Shown here in pieces: positions 1 through 11,300 of a DNA stretch of 64,000 bases; position 1 is the stretch's first letter; the number at the start of each line of letters is the position of its first letter. The DNA is from Chitinophaga pinensis (GTDB lineage Bacteria > Bacteroidota > Bacteroidia > UBA7662). A program made the translations under genes and the position numbers. The stretch covers positions 65,169 to 129,168 of the forward strand of contig CAMCHJ010000004.1 of NCBI GenBank assembly GCA_945874665.1. The letters run 5' to 3'. The notes under the pieces were generated by a model, which worked only from the letters and a program-made list of their open reading frames with translations, made no database searches and had not been told where the DNA came from.

Positions 1-171
1 AAGCTCATTTGGGAAGAGAAAGCAGAGCGCATTTACACCGACCAATACGTGCGTATCATTCGTCCCGATGAAATTATCTACGGGGACGGCATGGAGTCGA
101 ACCAAAACTTCACCAAATACAAAATCCTCAACATCCGCGGCACCATTGCGTTAAACGAAGAAGTGGAATAG
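1..171 (+). CDS. lptC: LPS export periplasmic protein LptC, C-terminal end (partial)
   Basis: The first 56 codons of the window are open in frame 1 and end with TAG at 169-171; the 5' part lies outside. The peptide contains DQYVRIIRPDEIIYGDGMES and ends in NIRGTIALNEEVE. This matches the last beta-strands of Bacteroidota LptC, where a 'T/P-DE-IIYG-G-ES' stretch is typical. LptC is an inner-membrane-anchored bridge protein that passes lipopolysaccharide from LptB2FG to LptA. The gene order lptC, CNNM/CBS protein, PpiD is common in this phylum and supports the call. Only the C-terminus is visible, so the assignment rests on a short stretch plus synteny. Confidence 0.7.
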   Translation, partial: KLIWEEKAERIYTDQYVRIIRPDEIIYGDGMESNQNFTKYKILNIRGTIALNEEVE

Positions 172-209
172 CCAACATCTTTGGTTATCTTTGACGCCCA
201 AATACCATC

Positions 210-1481
210 GTGGAAGTTATCTTAATCATCCTGCTAAGCCTTGTGCTTTCCGCCTTTTTTTCGGGGATGGAGATTGCTTTTTTTTCGGCCAATAAATTCA
301 GGGTAGAGCTCAAAAGCAAACAAGGTATTCTCAATGCACGCTTGATTGCAGGATTTTTAAAGAAGCCATCCGATTTTATCGGAGCCATATTGGTAGGCAA
401 CAACATCGCCTTGGTTATCTATGGTTCGATGATGGCCGTGTTGCTTGAGCCGGTTATTTTTAGCTGGTTTGGGGCTAATTTCGACAATGAATTGGTGATT
501 TTAGCCGTTCAAACGCTGCTTTCGACCGTGGTTGTATTGCTTTTTGGGGAGTTTTTGCCAAAATCTATTTTCCGGTTAAACTCCGACAGGCTCTTGTTTT
601 TGTTTGCCGTGCCCATGCAATTTTTCTACATCCTCTTTTACCCTTTGGTATGGGTGGTGGTGCGTTTGGCCAATGCCATTTTAAGGCTCTTTTTTGGACT
701 ACGCCTGGAGGAAAACAATCCTGTTTTCGGTAAAAACGACCTTGATCACCTCATTCAAGAAAACAATACGCCAGAGCAGCAGCAAGGCAATCAAGACGTA
801 GACTTAAATTATTTTCAAAACGCCCTTTATTTCACTGAAGTAAAAGTGCGTGAATGCATGGTACACCGCACCGAAATTGTGGGTATCAGTAAAACTGAAA
901 GCATCGACAAGTTGGTGGCTTTGTTTGCCGAAAGTGAGCATTCCAAAATACTCGTTTACGAAGAAAGCATCGACAACATCATAGGCTATGTGCATTTTCA
1001 GGCAGTTTTAAGCATGCCAGCGCAAATTGCCGAGGTAACCTTGCCCATCATGATTGTGCCCGAAAGTATGTCGGCCATGCTTTTGCTAAAGCAGTTTAAC
1101 ACCGACCGCCGCAGCATTGCTTTGGTGGTAGATGAGTTTGGTGGCACCAGTGGCATTGTTACGGTGGAAGATTTGATCGAAGAGATTTTTGGGGAGATTG
1201 AAGACGAGCACGACGTAGATGATTTGATAGAAAAGCAACTTTCTGAAAATGAATTCATATTTTCGGCCCGGCATGAGGTTGATTATTTGAACGATGCTTT
1301 CAAACTCGGCTTACCAGATGGCGATTATGAGACGTTAGGGGGGTTAATCATCGAATTTCACCAATCGATTCCGGAAGCCAACGAAATGATTGAAATACCA
1401 GGCTTCAGGATTTTTATCCTCACCGTAGGTGAAACCAGGATAGAAACACTGCGGCTGATCAAATTATCTACGGAGGATTAA
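210..1481 (+). CDS. CNNM/CBS-domain membrane protein (CorC/HlyC, GldE-like)
   Basis: 423 residues from a GTG start at 210, 38 bases after lptC. Residues about 1-190 form a CNNM/DUF21 membrane domain with several hydrophobic helices (SAFFSGMEIAFFSANKFR, then GAILVGNNIALVIYGSMMA). Two CBS domains follow at about 205-330, including VVDEFGGTSGIVTVEDLIEE, and a CorC_HlyC C-terminal domain at about 340-420 (GDYETLGGLIIEF). The family is linked to divalent cation export. In Bacteroidota a paralogue, GldE, is tied to gliding motility and T9SS function, and its usual place between lptC and ppiD is seen here. Whether this copy is GldE proper or a general CorC-like exporter cannot be decided from the sequence. 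The GTG start fits the first hydrophobic helix directly; no ATG lies nearby. Confidence 0.85.
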   Translation: MEVILIILLSLVLSAFFSGMEIAFFSANKFRVELKSKQGILNARLIAGFLKKPSDFIGAILVGNNIALVIYGSMMAVLLEPVIFSWFGANFDNELVILAVQTLLSTVVVLLFGEFLPKSIFRLNSDRLLFLFAVPMQFFYILFYPLVWVVVRLANAILRLFFGLRLEENNPVFGKNDLDHLIQENNTPEQQQGNQDVDLNYFQNALYFTEVKVRECMVHRTEIVGISKTESIDKLVALFAESEHSKILVYEESIDNIIGYVHFQAVLSMPAQIAEVTLPIMIVPESMSAMLLLKQFNTDRRSIALVVDEFGGTSGIVTVEDLIEEIFGEIEDEHDVDDLIEKQLSENEFIFSARHEVDYLNDAFKLGLPDGDYETLGGLIIEFHQSIPEANEMIEIPGFRIFILTVGETRIETLRLIKLSTED

Positions 1482-1502
1482 CAGCTTTCCTGAAAAACGG
1501 AC

Positions 1503-1532
1503 TTGATAATGTCCAGCTAAACTTTATTTTTG
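1503..1532 (+). promoter_or_regulatory. Promoter for the PpiD-like gene
   Basis: A TTG (1503-1505) and a TATTTTTG box (1525-1532) are separated by 19 bases. This matches the Bacteroidota -33/-7 consensus (TTTG, about 19 bp, TAnnTTTG). The -7 box ends 28 bases before the start codon at 1561, so the peptidyl-prolyl isomerase can be transcribed separately from the two upstream genes. Confidence 0.7.
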
Positions 1533-1560
1533 CGCAATAATTTAAATTAGAATTCAATAT

Positions 1561-3666
1561 ATGTCAATCATTACTCAAATCAGAAACAAAGCGGGCCTGA
1601 TGGTCGCCATCATTGGTTTGGCGATACTTTCGTTTCTGTTGATGGACGTTTTTAGTGGCAACGGAATATTCGGTGGGCCACCTTCCAATACTGTAGGTGA
1701 AATTGATGGGGACGAGATTGGCTTGATGTCGTTCGAAACCCGCATCAACGAGGCCGTTGAGAATTACAAAATCAACAGCCAGCAGGATCAGGTAGATGAC
1801 CAGACCCTCGGAATGTTGCGTGAAAACGTATGGAACGAGCTCATTCGTGAAAAAATACTCGGCACCAGCTACAAGCAGTTAGGTTTAGCTGTATCGGCTG
1901 AAGAATTGTTCGACATGGTGCAAGGCACCAACATCAACCCTTCGGTGCGTCAGGCTTTCTCGAACCCGCAAACAGGCGAGTTCGACCGTGCTCAGGTAGT
2001 GCAGTTTCTCCGCAATTTGAGTGAGCAGCCTGAGGATGTGCAGCGCAGGTGGTTCAACTTCGAGAAGTACATCAAATCGGAGCGCGAAAACCAGAAGTAC
2101 AACAATTTGGTGAACAAAGGCCTTTATGTGCCTAAGTTCTTTGCCAGCAGCTACAACAAAGACAATACACTTCAAGCCAACGGTCGCTTTATTTTGATGG
2201 ATTATGCGTTGATAGGTGACAGCACCATCGAGGCTAGCGAAAAAGAGCTGAAGGCCTATTATAACAACCACAAAAAGGATTACGAGAGCAAGGACGAGAT
2301 CCGTGCAGTAGATTATTTGGTGTTTGATGTATTGGCAAGCGAGGAAGATGATGCGCGTGCTTTGAAGCAAATGACCGAGTTGCGCGAGCAGTTCATTGCT
2401 TCTGCTGACGACTCCTTGTTTGTGGCCTTGAACTCAGACTTGCCTTTCGATGATAATTTTGTTGCAGCGTCGGCTTTGGTAAGTGAGGTACAAAAACAAC
2501 TATTTGCAGGCATTACCACTGGTGTGAGTGATGTTTATCGGGAAGGTGATTTTTACAAAATGACCAAGATGATCATCCGTACTGCCCGTCCCGATTCGGT
2601 GAAAGCCCGTCATATTTTGGTGCGCATCAACGAAGGTGAAGCGCCGGAAGTAGCGAAGGCACGTGCAGACAGTTTGTTTGCACTGGCAAAAAATGGTGGC
2701 GATTTTGCTGCTTTAGCGAAGGCCAACAGTGCTGATCCCGGCTCTGCGGAAAAAGGGGGTGACCTCGGATTTTTTGCTGAGGGCATGATGGTGAAGCCGT
2801 TTAATGATGCTGCTTTCGGGGGCAAAAAAGGAGATATGGTTGTTGTGCAGTCAGAGTTTGGCTTCCACATCATCAACATCACCGACCAAAAAGGACGCAA
2901 AGAGGTAGCCAAATTTGCCACCATTGCAAATAAAATTGAACCAAGTACCGATACTTACCGCGATGTGTACGCCAAAGCGGGTAAGTTTTTAAGCGCTACC
3001 AAAGACGCTGATGCCTTCGAAAAAAACATTGAAGAGCAAGGTTTGGTGAAGCGTTCAGCGGAAGTTATCCGTGTAAACGACCGCAGCGTGGCAGGCATGG
3101 AAGGTTCACGTGAAATGGTACGCTGGGCATTTCGCTCAGAAAAAGGTGCCGTAAGCAGCGTATTCGAAATTGGCAACACATACATTGTGGCTAGTCTTGT
3201 TACCGTTTCGCCCAAAGGCATCAAAGCTTTTGAGGACGTAAAGGAAGACGTGGAAGCCAAAGTGAAGCGCGAAAAGAAAGCGGAGCAATTGTTAGCCCGT
3301 GCCGAAAAGGCGATTGCAAAAGGAGGTTCTAACCTGGATGCCATCGCGCGCGCAGCTGAAAGCATGGTGCAGCCTTTTGCCAACGCCACTTTCCAGTCGA
3401 ACTTTTTAAATGGTATTGGCCGCGAGCCCGTGCTCAGCGGTGTGATTTTTGCCTTAGAAGCTGGTAAAATGAGTCAAGCCCTCAAAGGCGAGCGTGGTGT
3501 TTACATTGTGGCAGTAGATGGTTTTAGTGGATATGACCAAAAGGCAGATCTTACGGCGAGCAAACAAACCATCAGCAACCAACTGGCATCGAGAGCCGCT
3601 TCGGAGGCCTTTAACGCCAAAAAGGAGCTTATTAAACTTGAAGACAACCGTCACTTGTTTTACTAA
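1561..3666 (+). CDS. PpiD/SurA-type periplasmic peptidyl-prolyl cis-trans isomerase
   Basis: 701 residues. An N-terminal cytoplasmic stub and one transmembrane helix (about residues 12-32) anchor it in the inner membrane. A SurA_N-like chaperone region follows (about 35-200). A parvulin-type PPIC domain lies at about 347-445, recognised by ARHILVRI, DPGSAEKGGDLGFFAEGMMV and SEFGFHIINI. A second, degenerate rotamase-like segment may lie at about 250-340. PpiD-like proteins assist folding of outer-membrane and secreted proteins leaving the Sec translocon, which suits a genome encoding very large exported proteins. It has its own canonical promoter and a strong terminator and so is probably monocistronic. 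The ATG at 1561 is the only start that leaves a proper membrane anchor. Confidence 0.9.
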   Translation: MSIITQIRNKAGLMVAIIGLAILSFLLMDVFSGNGIFGGPPSNTVGEIDGDEIGLMSFETRINEAVENYKINSQQDQVDDQTLGMLRENVWNELIREKILGTSYKQLGLAVSAEELFDMVQGTNINPSVRQAFSNPQTGEFDRAQVVQFLRNLSEQPEDVQRRWFNFEKYIKSERENQKYNNLVNKGLYVPKFFASSYNKDNTLQANGRFILMDYALIGDSTIEASEKELKAYYNNHKKDYESKDEIRAVDYLVFDVLASEEDDARALKQMTELREQFIASADDSLFVALNSDLPFDDNFVAASALVSEVQKQLFAGITTGVSDVYREGDFYKMTKMIIRTARPDSVKARHILVRINEGEAPEVAKARADSLFALAKNGGDFAALAKANSADPGSAEKGGDLGFFAEGMMVKPFNDAAFGGKKGDMVVVQSEFGFHIINITDQKGRKEVAKFATIANKIEPSTDTYRDVYAKAGKFLSATKDADAFEKNIEEQGLVKRSAEVIRVNDRSVAGMEGSREMVRWAFRSEKGAVSSVFEIGNTYIVASLVTVSPKGIKAFEDVKEDVEAKVKREKKAEQLLARAEKAIAKGGSNLDAIARAAESMVQPFANATFQSNFLNGIGREPVLSGVIFALEAGKMSQALKGERGVYIVAVDGFSGYDQKADLTASKQTISNQLASRAASEAFNAKKELIKLEDNRHLFY

Positions 3667-3694
3667 GCCTGCCTAGTTTAAACTTTTTGGAGAG

Positions 3695-3722
3695 CCTTTC
3701 CGTTTTACGGAAAGGTTTTCTT
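3695..3722 (+). terminator. Rho-independent terminator after the PpiD-like gene
   Basis: Perfect 9-bp stem CCTTTCCGT (3695-3703) / ACGGAAAGG (3707-3715) with a 3-base loop, followed by TTTTCTT. It lies 28 bases after the stop codon at 3666. Confidence 0.8.
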
Positions 3723-3744
3723 GTTATAGAGACAAGCTTTTGTC

Positions 3745-4245
3745 ATGGAGTTAATACAAAATAAAGTTGCTGAAAGCGGGTTGATAGTCATAGATCCCGC
3801 CCAATACCTCGTCGGAATACAGGTGGAAGCTTTCGATTTGAAGGATTTTCTGTTTCATGGCATGGTGTTGCGGGAGAAAGATTTCCGGGAGCAACTCAAG
3901 GGCCTTGATTGGAAAAGGTATGCAGGTCAGTTTGTGGCCATACATTGCTCAACCGATGCCATCCTACCTACTTGGGCATTTATGCTGGTAACCCAGTATT
4001 TACACCGGGTAGGCGCTCATGCAGCAGCCACAACCCCAGCCAACCGGCGCGAGCAGCTGGCTTTAGCCGCCATACAAAAGGCAGATTTCAGCAGTTATGA
4101 AAATGCCAAGGTAATTTTAAAAGGTTGTGGCGACGAAAACGTACCAACGAGCTTGTACACCGCATTGAGCAGCGCTTTGCTGCCCCATGTAAAAAGTCTG
4201 ATGTACGGAGAACCCTGTTCCACCGTGCCAGTTTATAAAAAGTAA
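3745..4245 (+). CDS. DUF2480 family protein
   Basis: 166 residues, of a conserved Bacteroidota family with no established function. Recognisable features are the start LIQNKVAESGLIVIDPAQYL, the acidic/aromatic stretch EAFDLKDFLFHGMVLREKDF, and a central H-C-STDAILPTWAFML segment. Family members are soluble and have no signal peptide; none is seen here. It lies 4 bases upstream of the lytic transglycosylase gene and is probably cotranscribed with it. Two Cys residues near the end (about 127 and 158) are visible, but I cannot assign a metal site. Family recognition is fairly sure; the role is unknown. Confidence 0.8.
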   Translation: MELIQNKVAESGLIVIDPAQYLVGIQVEAFDLKDFLFHGMVLREKDFREQLKGLDWKRYAGQFVAIHCSTDAILPTWAFMLVTQYLHRVGAHAAATTPANRREQLALAAIQKADFSSYENAKVILKGCGDENVPTSLYTALSSALLPHVKSLMYGEPCSTVPVYKK

Positions 4246-4249
4246 GGAC

Positions 4250-5455
4250 ATGAAATTCAGTGAACTGAGACAGCATAAATACTTCCAGAGTTTTCTACTA
4301 GCCCTGGTAGCAGGCTTGGTGTTTAAAGTCGCCAGCTCGAGTAAATACACCGACGACAGTGAGTATTTAGAACAATTTTGGAAGAATTACCAGGTGTATG
4401 CCGTGCCCTTTCCGGAGGATTTGTACTTCGCTGGTGAGGTTGTTCCGATGTACGACTTTGAAGTACGGGAGCGTGTAGATCGCGAGTTATTGGTAAATAC
4501 GTATTTCCAGTCGGCTTCGATTTTGCATTTCAAAAAAGCAGCACGGTGGTTCCCAGAGATTGAAAAAATACTCAAAGCCGAAGGCATCCCCGATGATTTT
4601 AAATACCTCGCCGTGATTGAAAGCGGTTTGTCGAATGCCATTAGCGGACAAGGGGCTGTGGGCTATTGGCAGATCATGAAAAATACCGGTTTAGAGCTTG
4701 GCATGCAGATAGATGAAGAAGTGGACGAGCGTTATGACCCCATTAAATCGACCTATGCGGCCTGCAAGTATTTCAAAAGGGCGTACAAGGAATTTGGTAG
4801 CTGGACCTTGGTAGCTGCTTCTTACAACATGGGCATGACAGGTTTGCGTCGTCAGGTAGGGCAGCAGGGCTTGGAGGACTACCATGGTTTGCATCTCAAC
4901 AACGAAACCTCCCGTTATGTACCGCGCTTGCTTGCGGTAAAACTCATCATGGAGCAGCCTAAGAAATATGGTTTTCACTTCCGCGACGCCCATCTTTACA
5001 AACCATTAAAAACCAATACCGTAAAGGTAGATACGGCCATTGCCGATTTGGTGGTCTTTGCCAAGAGCCAAGGCATTACCTACAAGCACCTCAAAGTTTT
5101 TAACCCTTGGATGCGCAAAACGTATTTGCCGGCACCCAAAGCTGGAAAACAATATGCGATTCAAATTCCTGACCCCTCGGTGTTTAATGCCCAGCAGGAA
5201 CTAAAGGCCGCCTATAAAATCGTGTTGCCAGAGGTAGAGGCCATCGAAAAAAAGGCCACAGCACCGACCTACATAGAAGTAAAACACCTGGTTGAAAAAG
5301 GCCAGACCCTGCGCGACATTGCCACCATGTTTGAAGTAAAGGTTGTTGATTTGGTAATTTGGAATGATTTGGAGAGTACTGAGGTGGTAAAAGGACAAAC
5401 GATTATTGTGCATGTGAAAAAGCCAGTTGTCGATGAAGCTGTTGAAGCTCAATAG
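4250..5455 (+). CDS. MltD-like lytic transglycosylase with LysM domain
   Basis: 401 residues. An N-terminal hydrophobic segment (about 10-30) is a signal peptide or anchor. An SLT/goose-lysozyme-like domain spans about 105-225, with putative catalytic Glu124 in [11 protein letters not shown], then [13 protein letters not shown] and [16 protein letters not shown] single LysM peptidoglycan-binding motif is visible at about 340-390 ([20 protein letters not shown]). It cleaves the glycan backbone of peptidoglycan to 1,6-anhydro products in the periplasm. It is translationally close to the DUF2480 gene and 22 bases upstream of uvrA. MltD of Enterobacteria carries two LysM copies; here one clear copy and possibly a degenerate one (about 255-300, with [20 protein letters not shown]) are present. 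Confidence 0.88.
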   Translation: MKFSELRQHKYFQSFLLALVAGLVFKVASSSKYTDDSEYLEQFWKNYQVYAVPFPEDLYFAGEVVPMYDFEVRERVDRELLVNTYFQSASILHFKKAARWFPEIEKILKAEGIPDDFKYLAVIESGLSNAISGQGAVGYWQIMKNTGLELGMQIDEEVDERYDPIKSTYAACKYFKRAYKEFGSWTLVAASYNMGMTGLRRQVGQQGLEDYHGLHLNNETSRYVPRLLAVKLIMEQPKKYGFHFRDAHLYKPLKTNTVKVDTAIADLVVFAKSQGITYKHLKVFNPWMRKTYLPAPKAGKQYAIQIPDPSVFNAQQELKAAYKIVLPEVEAIEKKATAPTYIEVKHLVEKGQTLRDIATMFEVKVVDLVIWNDLESTEVVKGQTIIVHVKKPVVDEAVEAQ

Positions 5456-5477
5456 CAATTCGTAGCTTCGCATCTGA

Positions 5478-8303
5478 ATGAAAAACCACATCCACCCTCC
5501 GCAATCTGAAGAGCTCATAGAGGTATTTGGTGCGCGGGAACACAACCTCAAAAACATTGATGTAAGCATACCGCGGAATGCGCTCGTGGTGATTACTGGC
5601 TTGAGTGGCAGCGGCAAGTCGTCGTTGGCCTTCGAGACCATTTATGCTGAAGGCCAGCGGCGGTATATGGAAAGCTTTTCGGCCTATGCTCGGCAGTTTA
5701 TCGGCGATATGGAGCGGCCCGATGTAGACAAGATTGAAGGACTGAGTCCTGTGATTTCCATCGAGCAAAAAACCACCTCGCGCAACCCGCGCTCTACGGT
5801 GGGCACCATTACCGAGGTGTACGATTTTATGCGTTTGTTGTATGCGCGGGTGGGCGAGGCCTACTCACACATCACTGGCAAGCGCATGCAGCGCTACACA
5901 GAGGCACAAATCGAAGAGAACATACAACAGCGTTTCCACGGCAAGAAAATTGCCATACTAGCGCCCATGGTACGTGCCCGCAAAGGGCATTACCGCGAAT
6001 TGTTTGAGCAGATGCGCAAACAGGGCTATCTCAAAATGCGAATTGATGGGGAAGTGGTGGATTTGGCACCGAAAATGCAACTCGATCGGTACAAGGTGCA
6101 CGACATTGAGCTGGTGGTGGATCGGCTCATTCCCGAGCCCGACGAATACAAGCGCATGCGACAGTCGATTCAACAGGCACTGCGCCTCGGCAAAGGCATC
6201 ATGCTGGTGCTTGATTACGACACCAATGCACTCTTTTACTTCAGTAAATATTTGATGGATGCCGAGAGTGGCTTGGCCTACGACGAACCGCAGCCGAATA
6301 CGTTTAGCTTTAACTCACCTTATGGGGCTTGCGAGCATTGCGATGGCTTGGGCACCATTCCTGAGATTGACCCCGAGCTGATCATGCCCGATCCGATGCT
6401 GAGCATTTCGGCGGGGGGATTGGCGCCCTTGGGCGAGTACCGCGATATTTGGGCTTTTAGAATGATCGGCGCTTTGTCGAAAAAATACAAGTTTAGTTTG
6501 AGCACGCCTGTGGGGCAGCTCGACGAAAAAGCAAAAGCGCTGCTGCTGCACGGGGCCGATGAACCCATTGAGGTGCCAGGTCGCTACAACGAGCAGTTTG
6601 GGCACCAGATACAGTTTGAGGGCTTGATAAATATGTTGCGTAAGCAGCAAGACGATGCCGGCTCGGTGAGCATGCAGTCGTGGGCGGAGGAGTACGTAAC
6701 CCACATCGATTGCCCCGTATGTAAAGGCGGACGCCTGAAGCAAGAGGCGTTACACTACCGCATCAACGGACTCAATATTTCGGAGCTCAGTCGCATGGAG
6801 CTGGCCGATTTGTCGGCCTGGTTTCACCAGCTCAACGGTTATTTTGAAGGACAGTCGCAGCTCATTGCCACAGAAGTATTAAAAGAGATTGTGACGCGGA
6901 TTCAGTTTTTGCTGGACATTGGACTCGGGTATTTGTCGCTCAACCGGGGTGCCAACAGCCTGAGCGGAGGCGAATCGCAACGCATCCGTTTGGCCACGCA
7001 GATAGGTTCGCAATTGGTGGGGGTACTGTACATCCTTGATGAACCGAGTATTGGTCTGCACCAGCGCGACAACCACCGCTTGATTGATTCGCTGAAGAAA
7101 CTACGCGATGCCGGCAATACGGTTTTGGTGGTGGAACACGATGAAGACATGATTCGGGAGAGTGATTACGTGATCGATATTGGTCCTGGGGCCGGCGCCC
7201 ACGGTGGACAAATTGTAGGTGCAGGCACGCCAGCGCAGTTTTTAAAGTTGCCAACCTTAACGGCGGCTTATTTAAATGGCGAGCAGAAAATCCCTATCAA
7301 GCCCATCCGCAAGCCAGCAAAGCAGCAGTACTTAGAGCTCAAGGGCGTAAGCGGCCATAATTTAAAAGGATTTGATGTGCGTTTTCCGCTCGGGCAGTTC
7401 ATCTGTGTAACGGGGGTGTCGGGTTCGGGTAAATCGACCTTGATCAACGAAACGCTTTATCCCATCTTGAGCCAATACCTCTATAACAGCCGCAAAAAGC
7501 CGCTGGCCTACAAAAGCATCGAAGGTTTGAAGCTGGTTGACAAAGTGATTGAAATTGACCAAGCGCCTATTGGTCGCACGCCGCGTTCGAACCCAAGCAC
7601 CTACACTGGTGTATTTTCGGACATCCGGTCGTTGTTTTCGGAGCTACCCGAGTCGAAAATTCGGGGCTACAAGCCAGGCCGCTTTTCCTTTAATGTAAAA
7701 GGCGGGCGCTGCGAAAGTTGCGGGGGCGCTGGCGTGCGGGTAATTGAGATGAATTTTTTACCCGATGTGCAGGTGCCTTGTGAGGGTTGCGGCGGCAAGC
7801 GCTACAACCGCGAAACGCTGGAAGTGCGCTACCGCAGCCAGTCGATCAGCGATGTATTAGACATGAGCATCGACGCGGCAGTGGCATTTTTTGCCAATAT
7901 GCCCAACATCTTACGGAAAATAAAAACGCTGCAGGACGTGGGCTTGGGCTATTTGACCTTGGGGCAGCCATCTACCACTTTGTCGGGCGGCGAAGCACAA
8001 AGGGTAAAACTGGCATCAGAGTTATCCAAAAAAGACACAGGCAGTACATTCTACATTCTAGACGAGCCGACCACGGGTTTGCATTTTGAAGACGTGCGGG
8101 TATTGATGGAAGTGCTGCATGCCCTGGTGGATCGGGGCAATACCGTATTGGTGATTGAGCACAACATTGATGTGATTCGCACGGCCGATTATGTGATTGA
8201 TATAGGGCCGGAGGGGGGTAAGTATGGTGGGAGTATCATTTATGAAGGGGATGTGGTTGGCTTAAAGCAAATGAAAGACAATGCCACTGCTCGGTACCTG
8301 TAA
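5478..8303 (+). CDS. uvrA: UvrABC system subunit A
   Basis: 941 residues, the usual UvrA length. Two ABC ATPase halves: first Walker [15 protein letters not shown] near residue 40 with signature [14 protein letters not shown] near 495; second Walker [17 protein letters not shown] near 650 with signature [15 protein letters not shown] near 840. Zinc-binding cysteine pairs are visible: CEHCDGLG (about 286) with CPVCKGG, and CESCGGAG with CEGCGGKRY around 745-775. UvrA dimers recognise bulky DNA lesions and load UvrB in nucleotide excision repair. It follows the lytic transglycosylase by 22 bases, and a TAGCTTCG sequence just before the ATG is a near-match to a -7 box, so it may also have its own promoter. 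Confidence 0.98.
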   Translation: MKNHIHPPQSEELIEVFGAREHNLKNIDVSIPRNALVVITGLSGSGKSSLAFETIYAEGQRRYMESFSAYARQFIGDMERPDVDKIEGLSPVISIEQKTTSRNPRSTVGTITEVYDFMRLLYARVGEAYSHITGKRMQRYTEAQIEENIQQRFHGKKIAILAPMVRARKGHYRELFEQMRKQGYLKMRIDGEVVDLAPKMQLDRYKVHDIELVVDRLIPEPDEYKRMRQSIQQALRLGKGIMLVLDYDTNALFYFSKYLMDAESGLAYDEPQPNTFSFNSPYGACEHCDGLGTIPEIDPELIMPDPMLSISAGGLAPLGEYRDIWAFRMIGALSKKYKFSLSTPVGQLDEKAKALLLHGADEPIEVPGRYNEQFGHQIQFEGLINMLRKQQDDAGSVSMQSWAEEYVTHIDCPVCKGGRLKQEALHYRINGLNISELSRMELADLSAWFHQLNGYFEGQSQLIATEVLKEIVTRIQFLLDIGLGYLSLNRGANSLSGGESQRIRLATQIGSQLVGVLYILDEPSIGLHQRDNHRLIDSLKKLRDAGNTVLVVEHDEDMIRESDYVIDIGPGAGAHGGQIVGAGTPAQFLKLPTLTAAYLNGEQKIPIKPIRKPAKQQYLELKGVSGHNLKGFDVRFPLGQFICVTGVSGSGKSTLINETLYPILSQYLYNSRKKPLAYKSIEGLKLVDKVIEIDQAPIGRTPRSNPSTYTGVFSDIRSLFSELPESKIRGYKPGRFSFNVKGGRCESCGGAGVRVIEMNFLPDVQVPCEGCGGKRYNRETLEVRYRSQSISDVLDMSIDAAVAFFANMPNILRKIKTLQDVGLGYLTLGQPSTTLSGGEAQRVKLASELSKKDTGSTFYILDEPTTGLHFEDVRVLMEVLHALVDRGNTVLVIEHNIDVIRTADYVIDIGPEGGKYGGSIIYEGDVVGLKQMKDNATARYL

Positions 8304-8313
8304 GTGATCCATT

Positions 8314-8357
8314 AAAAAAAAAAGGTCGATAAGTTGGATTGTTAAGCCTTTTTTTTA
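8314..8357 (+). terminator. Possible A/T-flanked terminator after uvrA
   Basis: An A10-GG run (8314-8325) can pair with CC-T8 (8348-8357) around a loop of about 22 bases that contains the -33 element of the next gene. It would work as a weak intrinsic terminator for uvrA. The stem is almost entirely A-T, so confidence is limited. Confidence 0.35.
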
Positions 8358-8363
8358 CTTTTG
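8334..8363 (+). promoter_or_regulatory. Promoter of the 2341-residue T9SS protein
   Basis: TTG (8334-8336), a 19-base spacer and TACTTTTG (8356-8363) match the Bacteroidota consensus exactly. The -7 box ends 27 bases before the ATG at 8391. It sits inside the possible uvrA terminator hairpin. Confidence 0.72.
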
Positions 8364-8390
8364 ACATTAATCTAAAACAAAACTTGTAGT

Positions 8391-11300
8391 ATGAACAACA
8401 ACTATTCAATGAGTAGTCTGAAAGGCCTATTGCCCGGAAGACGCTGGCTGTTGCTTCTTTCACTGGTTTTTCTAACGGCCAACGTTTTTGGTCAGGCGAG
8501 AAATTACCAGTTTGGACAGAGCAGCGCGGCCTACACGGAAATTACCGGAGGAACCGTTTCCACCGCCACTGGCGATGATGGAACACAGGTGATAACGATG
8601 CCATTTCCATTTACCTACGCAGGAGCTGCGGTAACTGACATCACTATTGGTACAAACGGTTTTGTGCGTATGGCTGGTGGTTCGATTTTCAGTTCAAACT
8701 GGACGAACTCCTTGACAAGCACAGCCAGTTTGCCTGTGTTGGCTCCTTTTTGGGATGACCATAACTTGGGAACTGGAACTATTGTTTACAATACAACAGG
8801 AACTGCTCCGAATCGTCAGTTTGTAATTGAATTTAGAGATTTAGTTACTTCTGGAACAGGAAATGGAACGGCAACATCACGTGCACGTTTCAAAGTAACG
8901 CTGTTCGAAACTTCGAATCAGATTGTTTACCATTATGGAACATCAACGGTTACCACAACAATTTCAGGTTCTATCGGCATGAACAGCTCGCCTGGTGGTG
9001 TTGGTCAGTTTTTGAGTGTTACGCCAGGGGTGAATGCCACTGCAAATACAAGCGTAGCAAACAATGCCATTGTAACACTTCCGGATAGTGGTGTAGTTTA
9101 TACTTTTACACCGAGCCCAGCAGCATGTAACATGCCATGGGCTATCTCGTCTTCAAACGTTCTTCAAACTGGTTTTACTATTAGCTGGAGAAATTCAGGT
9201 AGCACGTCTTATCGCTATGTTGTTGGTACTTCTGCTACCCTTCCTACTGGTACCGGTACACTCGTTTCAGATACCTTTGCTGCTGTAACTGGTTTGGTTC
9301 AAAATACTGCATATTATGTATATATAAGATCTGCTTGTACCGGTGGTACAAATTCTGGCTGGGCTGGTCCAGTATTGGTTAATACAGGCGGTCCTGTATC
9401 GAGTGTTGCCTCAGGCCTCTGGAGTAATCCGCTTACATGGTCAACAGGTGCTGTGCCAAATGCCGCTTCAGCAGTAACCATTTCTGCAAACGACTCGGTT
9501 ATTTTTGATTTAGCCACCGCATTTGCAGCTAGTTTGCAAGTTAACGGTGTATTAGGTGTAAATGCAGCTGCTCAGCGCATTTTGACGGTAGCTGGTAACG
9601 TTAACGTAACAAGTTCTGGTAGCTTGAACTTTGGTGTTCCAACTACAGGTACTGCTGCTCGTATCATTGATTTGACGGGTAACTTTTCAAATGCTGGTAA
9701 CTCTAACATGGCTAATGGCAATGCTGTTATTCGTTTTATAGGTACTACGCCTCAAACCTTCACCAATACGGGTGCTTTACTAAACAATGCTGTTGGTCAA
9801 TTAGGCATTTCAAATGCTGCTGGTGTAACTTTAGCTTCTCCAGTAACGGTTGGCTTTAACTTGGATTTGATTGCGGGTGTATTAACCGCTGGTAACAACC
9901 TTACTTTTGATCAACTGGCAGTTACGGGTACTTCTTCTCAAGTACGTCGTTCTCCTTTGGGCTCATTGGTGGGTACGCCTACTATAACTTCTACTGTACA
10001 CAATGTGCAGTATGTGTTCTTTACAGGCCAGACTTCTACGCTCATTACAGAAGGCCCGGAAATGCCTGCCTCACGCACTATCAATGCGCTAACGATTAGT
10101 AATCCTGCAGGTTTAAACCTAACTGGTAACTTAACATTAACGGCTGCTGCCTCTGCTTTGACCCTTACTAGTGGTATTATCAATTTGCCTGCTGGTAATA
10201 AGATCATTTGTTCAAACCCTGCTTATGCGCCACTTGCTGGTTCTGCTACTTCGTTTGTAAATGGTGGATTTGAAGTGGTGGTTTCTTCTGGAACAGCAAC
10301 AACCCGTAATTTCCCTGTAGGTTCAGTTGTAACTGGCGTTCCTGTACGAGGCCATGTGGTTATTGCTTCAATAATCACGGGTGCAACTACACCACAGTCT
10401 GTAACTGTAATGCCTGCTGGCACACCATCTGGTGGCGGCGTGAGCCCTATGGGTCCACGTTCATTTGAAATTACAGCCACTGGTTCAATTGGTACCACAG
10501 CTACTGTTGCTTTGAACTGGGATGCCAGAGAGGCCGTGACTTTTGCTGGTAGTTTAGCGAACATTCGCATCGTACAGGCCAGTGCTTTAACAGGCGCTTG
10601 GACGGCACGCAGTGTTTCAGCAACATCAGGTTCTTTGACAGGTGTAGGAACACGCACAACAACTGCAATCAACCTTACTACCGGTGGTAATTTGTTTGCC
10701 TGGGGTTCAGTTGCATCTGGCGACGTTGCAGTAACAAACATAACTAGTCCAGTAAGTGGCGCATGTTTTGGTGCAAGCGAAACCGTAGTTGCAGTACTCA
10801 GAAACGAAGGTGCAAGCATCGATCGTTCTGTCAGCAACATTACCGTGAAAGGCACTGTAACCACTCCGAGTGGAACAATCATTAACTTGAACAACGTAGT
10901 GAGAAACACAGGTACTTTTGCAATTGGCCAAACAGATACCATTATTTTCACGAATGCTTTGAATATGGTTGATTCTGGTAACTATGTAATTAGTGTTTTC
11001 ATTGATTCGCTTACTGCTTCGTTGCGTACTAACGACACCCTTGCGCGTGTTGTTCGTAGTGATGCTTGGACGGCACGTGCTAACCCTGCAATAATTGTTA
11101 CTAGCCAAAGTTCTGTTGTAGAAGTGCTCCGTAACGGGGTGGCTGCTACAGCTGCTGGTGTTTTGCCACGCAATACAGCTGCTGTTAGGCTTTCAGAGTT
11201 AATCGTTTTCAGAACGGGCACTGGGGCACAGCCTATTTACCCTAGTTACATTCCAGCTGCTGCCCAAGATTTCTTGGAGATTACCAATTTTGGTGATACA

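Noticed and set aside
10223-10951. Long minus-strand reading frame (242 codons) opposite the 2341-residue gene
   Set aside because: It is the mirror of a highly biased codon pattern on the plus strand, has no recognisable domain, start context or promoter, and similar antisense frames run along the whole gene.
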